From DATNNN01 sp035601815 (GTDB taxonomy: Bacteria; Pseudomonadota; Alphaproteobacteria; Rhizobiales; Xanthobacteraceae): DNA of 7,041 nucleotides. The notes under the pieces were generated by a model that was not told where the DNA came from, made no database searches, and worked only from the letters and a program-made list of their open reading frames with translations. Location: positions 1-7,041 of the forward strand of contig DATNNN010000072.1 in NCBI GenBank assembly GCA_035601815.1, read 5' to 3'. A program made the position numbers and the translations under genes. Positions 6,176 through 7,041 of this stretch are shown here, one piece after another (within the stretch, counting starts at the first letter, position 1; each line of letters opens with the position of its first letter).

Positions 6176-6702
6176 CAGCTGGCCCCCGCCGCGGCGAGAA
6201 TGCGCTCCACCGGCATCGACTCGACGAGCATCACATCGATGACCTTGTCTACGTCGTCGAGGTCGATCACCGGCAGTTCCGTATCGGCGATCGGCGCGTC
6301 GGAGGCGATCGCAACAATCCATGGGTCACCGGGATAGAGCAGCGGCTTGCCCACGACCGCGCGATACACCTCGAGCTTGGGATGGTGGTGAGCCTTGTAG
6401 CCTTCGACGATCACGAGATCGACGCGCGAGAGCCGCTTGAAGATGTCGGGCAGCATCAGCTCCGCATCCTCGCGCACCTCGTGAATCTGCGCCCAGCGCC
6501 GAGCGGAGGATATGAATACTTCTTTGGCGCCAACCACCCGATGCGTATGAGAGTCCTTGCCGGGCAGATCGGTGTCGAACTGATGGTGGGCGTGCTTGAC
6601 GGTGGAAATCGTGTGCCCGCGCTGCACCAGCACGGGAATGACCTTGGTCAAGAGGGTCGTCTTGCCTGAACCGCTCCAGCCGGCGAGGCCGATGATGCGC
6701 AT
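6175..6702 (-). CDS. mobB: Molybdopterin-guanine dinucleotide biosynthesis adaptor MobB (GTP-binding)
   Basis: GTP-binding P-loop protein that associates with MobA and improves bis-MGD formation; not essential in E. coli. The 175-residue product has the family length. The Walker A loop GWSGSGKTT is at residues 8-16, the family signature TVKHAHHQFDTDLPGKDS at 34-51, HTHRVVGA at 52-59, and the Walker-B-like LVIVEGYK at 96-103 followed by HHHPKLEVYR. The start ATG at 6702 places the P-loop at the expected distance. AAGGGG lies only 2 nt upstream of the start, a tight spacing. The stop overlaps the moeA start by one base, so the two are surely co-translated. The formate dehydrogenase gamma gene ends 68 nt upstream on the same strand. 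mobA sits apart, on the opposite strand beyond moeA, so the usual mobAB pair is split here. Confidence 0.96.
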   Translation of the reverse strand: MRIIGLAGWSGSGKTTLLTKVIPVLVQRGHTISTVKHAHHQFDTDLPGKDSHTHRVVGAKEVFISSARRWAQIHEVREDAELMLPDIFKRLSRVDLVIVEGYKAHHHPKLEVYRAVVGKPLLYPGDPWIVAIASDAPIADTELPVIDLDDVDKVIDVMLVESMPVERILAAAGAS

Positions 6703-6722
6703 GACCCCTTATAGCAAACCGC

Positions 6723-6741
6723 CCGGCGCGGAAAGCGCCGG
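6723..6741. repeat. GC-rich hairpin between the formate dehydrogenase gamma gene and mobB
   Basis: CCGGCGC-GGAAA-GCGCCGG, a perfect 7-bp GC stem with a 5-nt loop, 29 nt after the gamma-subunit stop (minus-strand reading). No T-run follows; the sequence continues GGCGGTTTGCTATAAGGGG into mobB. It may be a weak or Rho-assisted terminator, or an mRNA-stabilising hairpin that sets the fdh:mobB-moeA ratio. The right arm joins into a second palindrome, GCGCCGGCGC (6735-6744). Confidence 0.5.
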
Positions 6742-6770
6742 CGCAAGCCAGATGCCAAAAGAGCGCTAGA

Positions 6771-7041
6771 TCACTCGGCCGGATGCATGCGCGGTCGCGG
6801 GGCACTCCCCGCCTCGCGGCGGCCAAGCTCCTCCTCGACCCACAGCCGGTGATGCTCCTTCGCCCAGTTGAGGTCGACGTCGCCTGAGCCCATGGCCTCA
6901 AAGGCCCCTTCCATGCCCAGCGTGCCGATGTAGATGTGCGCGAGGATCGCGGCGACGAACAGGACGCCGATCACGCCGTGCAGGATCTGCGCCCACTGCA
7001 TCGCGCCGACGGAAAGCCCGCCGTAGAACGGGAACATGAGA
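6771..7041 (-). CDS. fdoI: Formate dehydrogenase gamma subunit, cytochrome b556 (C-terminal part; start beyond window)
   Basis: Membrane anchor and quinone-reducing di-heme cytochrome b of an FdnGHI/FdoGHI-type formate dehydrogenase. Only the last 89 complete codons are present; the frame continues past the right edge, and the Met at 7037 is internal (Leu precedes it). Visible: a membrane helix with two histidines 14 residues apart, H in ILHGVIG and H in LAHIYIGT, the same spacing as the last two heme-ligand histidines of E. coli FdnI (recalled as 155 and 169). Then come GTLGMEGAFEAMGSGDVDLNW and AKEHHRLWVEEE, the characteristic C-terminal motif. The tail (GRREAGSAPRPRMHPAE) is polar. The alpha (molybdopterin) and beta (Fe-S) subunit genes are expected to the right, upstream in transcription. 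Symbol is by analogy; fdhI or fdnI would serve equally. Confidence 0.92.
   Translation of the reverse strand, partial: LMFPFYGGLSVGAMQWAQILHGVIGVLFVAAILAHIYIGTLGMEGAFEAMGSGDVDLNWAKEHHRLWVEEELGRREAGSAPRPRMHPAE

Noticed and set aside
1..7041. CRISPR arrays, tRNA or rRNA genes, insertion sequences, phage or defence genes
   Set aside because: I saw no direct-repeat array, cloverleaf, transposase motif or terminal repeats; nearly all of the window is accounted for by metabolic genes.

Overview
The window is high-GC DNA packed with co-directional genes. The protein families and style suggest an alphaproteobacterium, most likely of the Hyphomicrobiales (Bradyrhizobium/Xanthobacteraceae-like). That placement rests on gene content and on recalled similarity of family variants, not on a search. 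No mobile element, tRNA, rRNA or CRISPR array is visible, and the region looks chromosomal and metabolic.

Left part, + strand (1-4674): four tightly spaced genes that read as one operon. First is the 3'-terminal three quarters or so of an indolepyruvate ferredoxin oxidoreductase alpha subunit (iorA, thiamine-diphosphate domain plus a C-terminal two-cluster ferredoxin domain; its start lies left of the window). It is followed by a long-form beta subunit (iorB, gamma-type POR domain plus a large C-terminal extension), then fdhD (formate dehydrogenase sulfurtransferase) and mobA (molybdenum cofactor guanylyltransferase). Gaps are 4 nt and 18 nt, and fdhD and mobA overlap by 11 nt.

Middle (4675-4918): a short lower-GC stretch. 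It holds a candidate sigma70-type promoter, a perfect 9-bp stem-loop, a strong ribosome binding site and a 40-codon gene for a single-pass membrane microprotein. After that comes a short convergent gap with only a weak hairpin.

Right part, - strand (4919-7041): moeA (molybdenum insertion into molybdopterin), mobB (GTP-binding partner of MobA) and the C-terminal end of the cytochrome b gamma subunit of a membrane formate dehydrogenase (fdoI/fdnI type). Reading direction is fdh gamma -> mobB -> moeA; the catalytic and Fe-S subunits are expected beyond the right edge.

Taken together, the right arm supplies the end of a respiratory formate dehydrogenase plus part of its cofactor pathway (MoeA, MobB). 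The left arm supplies the rest (MobA to make the guanine dinucleotide cofactor, FdhD to sulfurate it). The 2-oxoacid oxidoreductase genes upstream of fdhD are the unexpected guests. The points most worth checking are the Asp-for-Cys substitution in the first IorA cluster motif, the unusual cysteine pattern of FdhD, the microprotein with its hairpin leader, and the IOR-FDH linkage.
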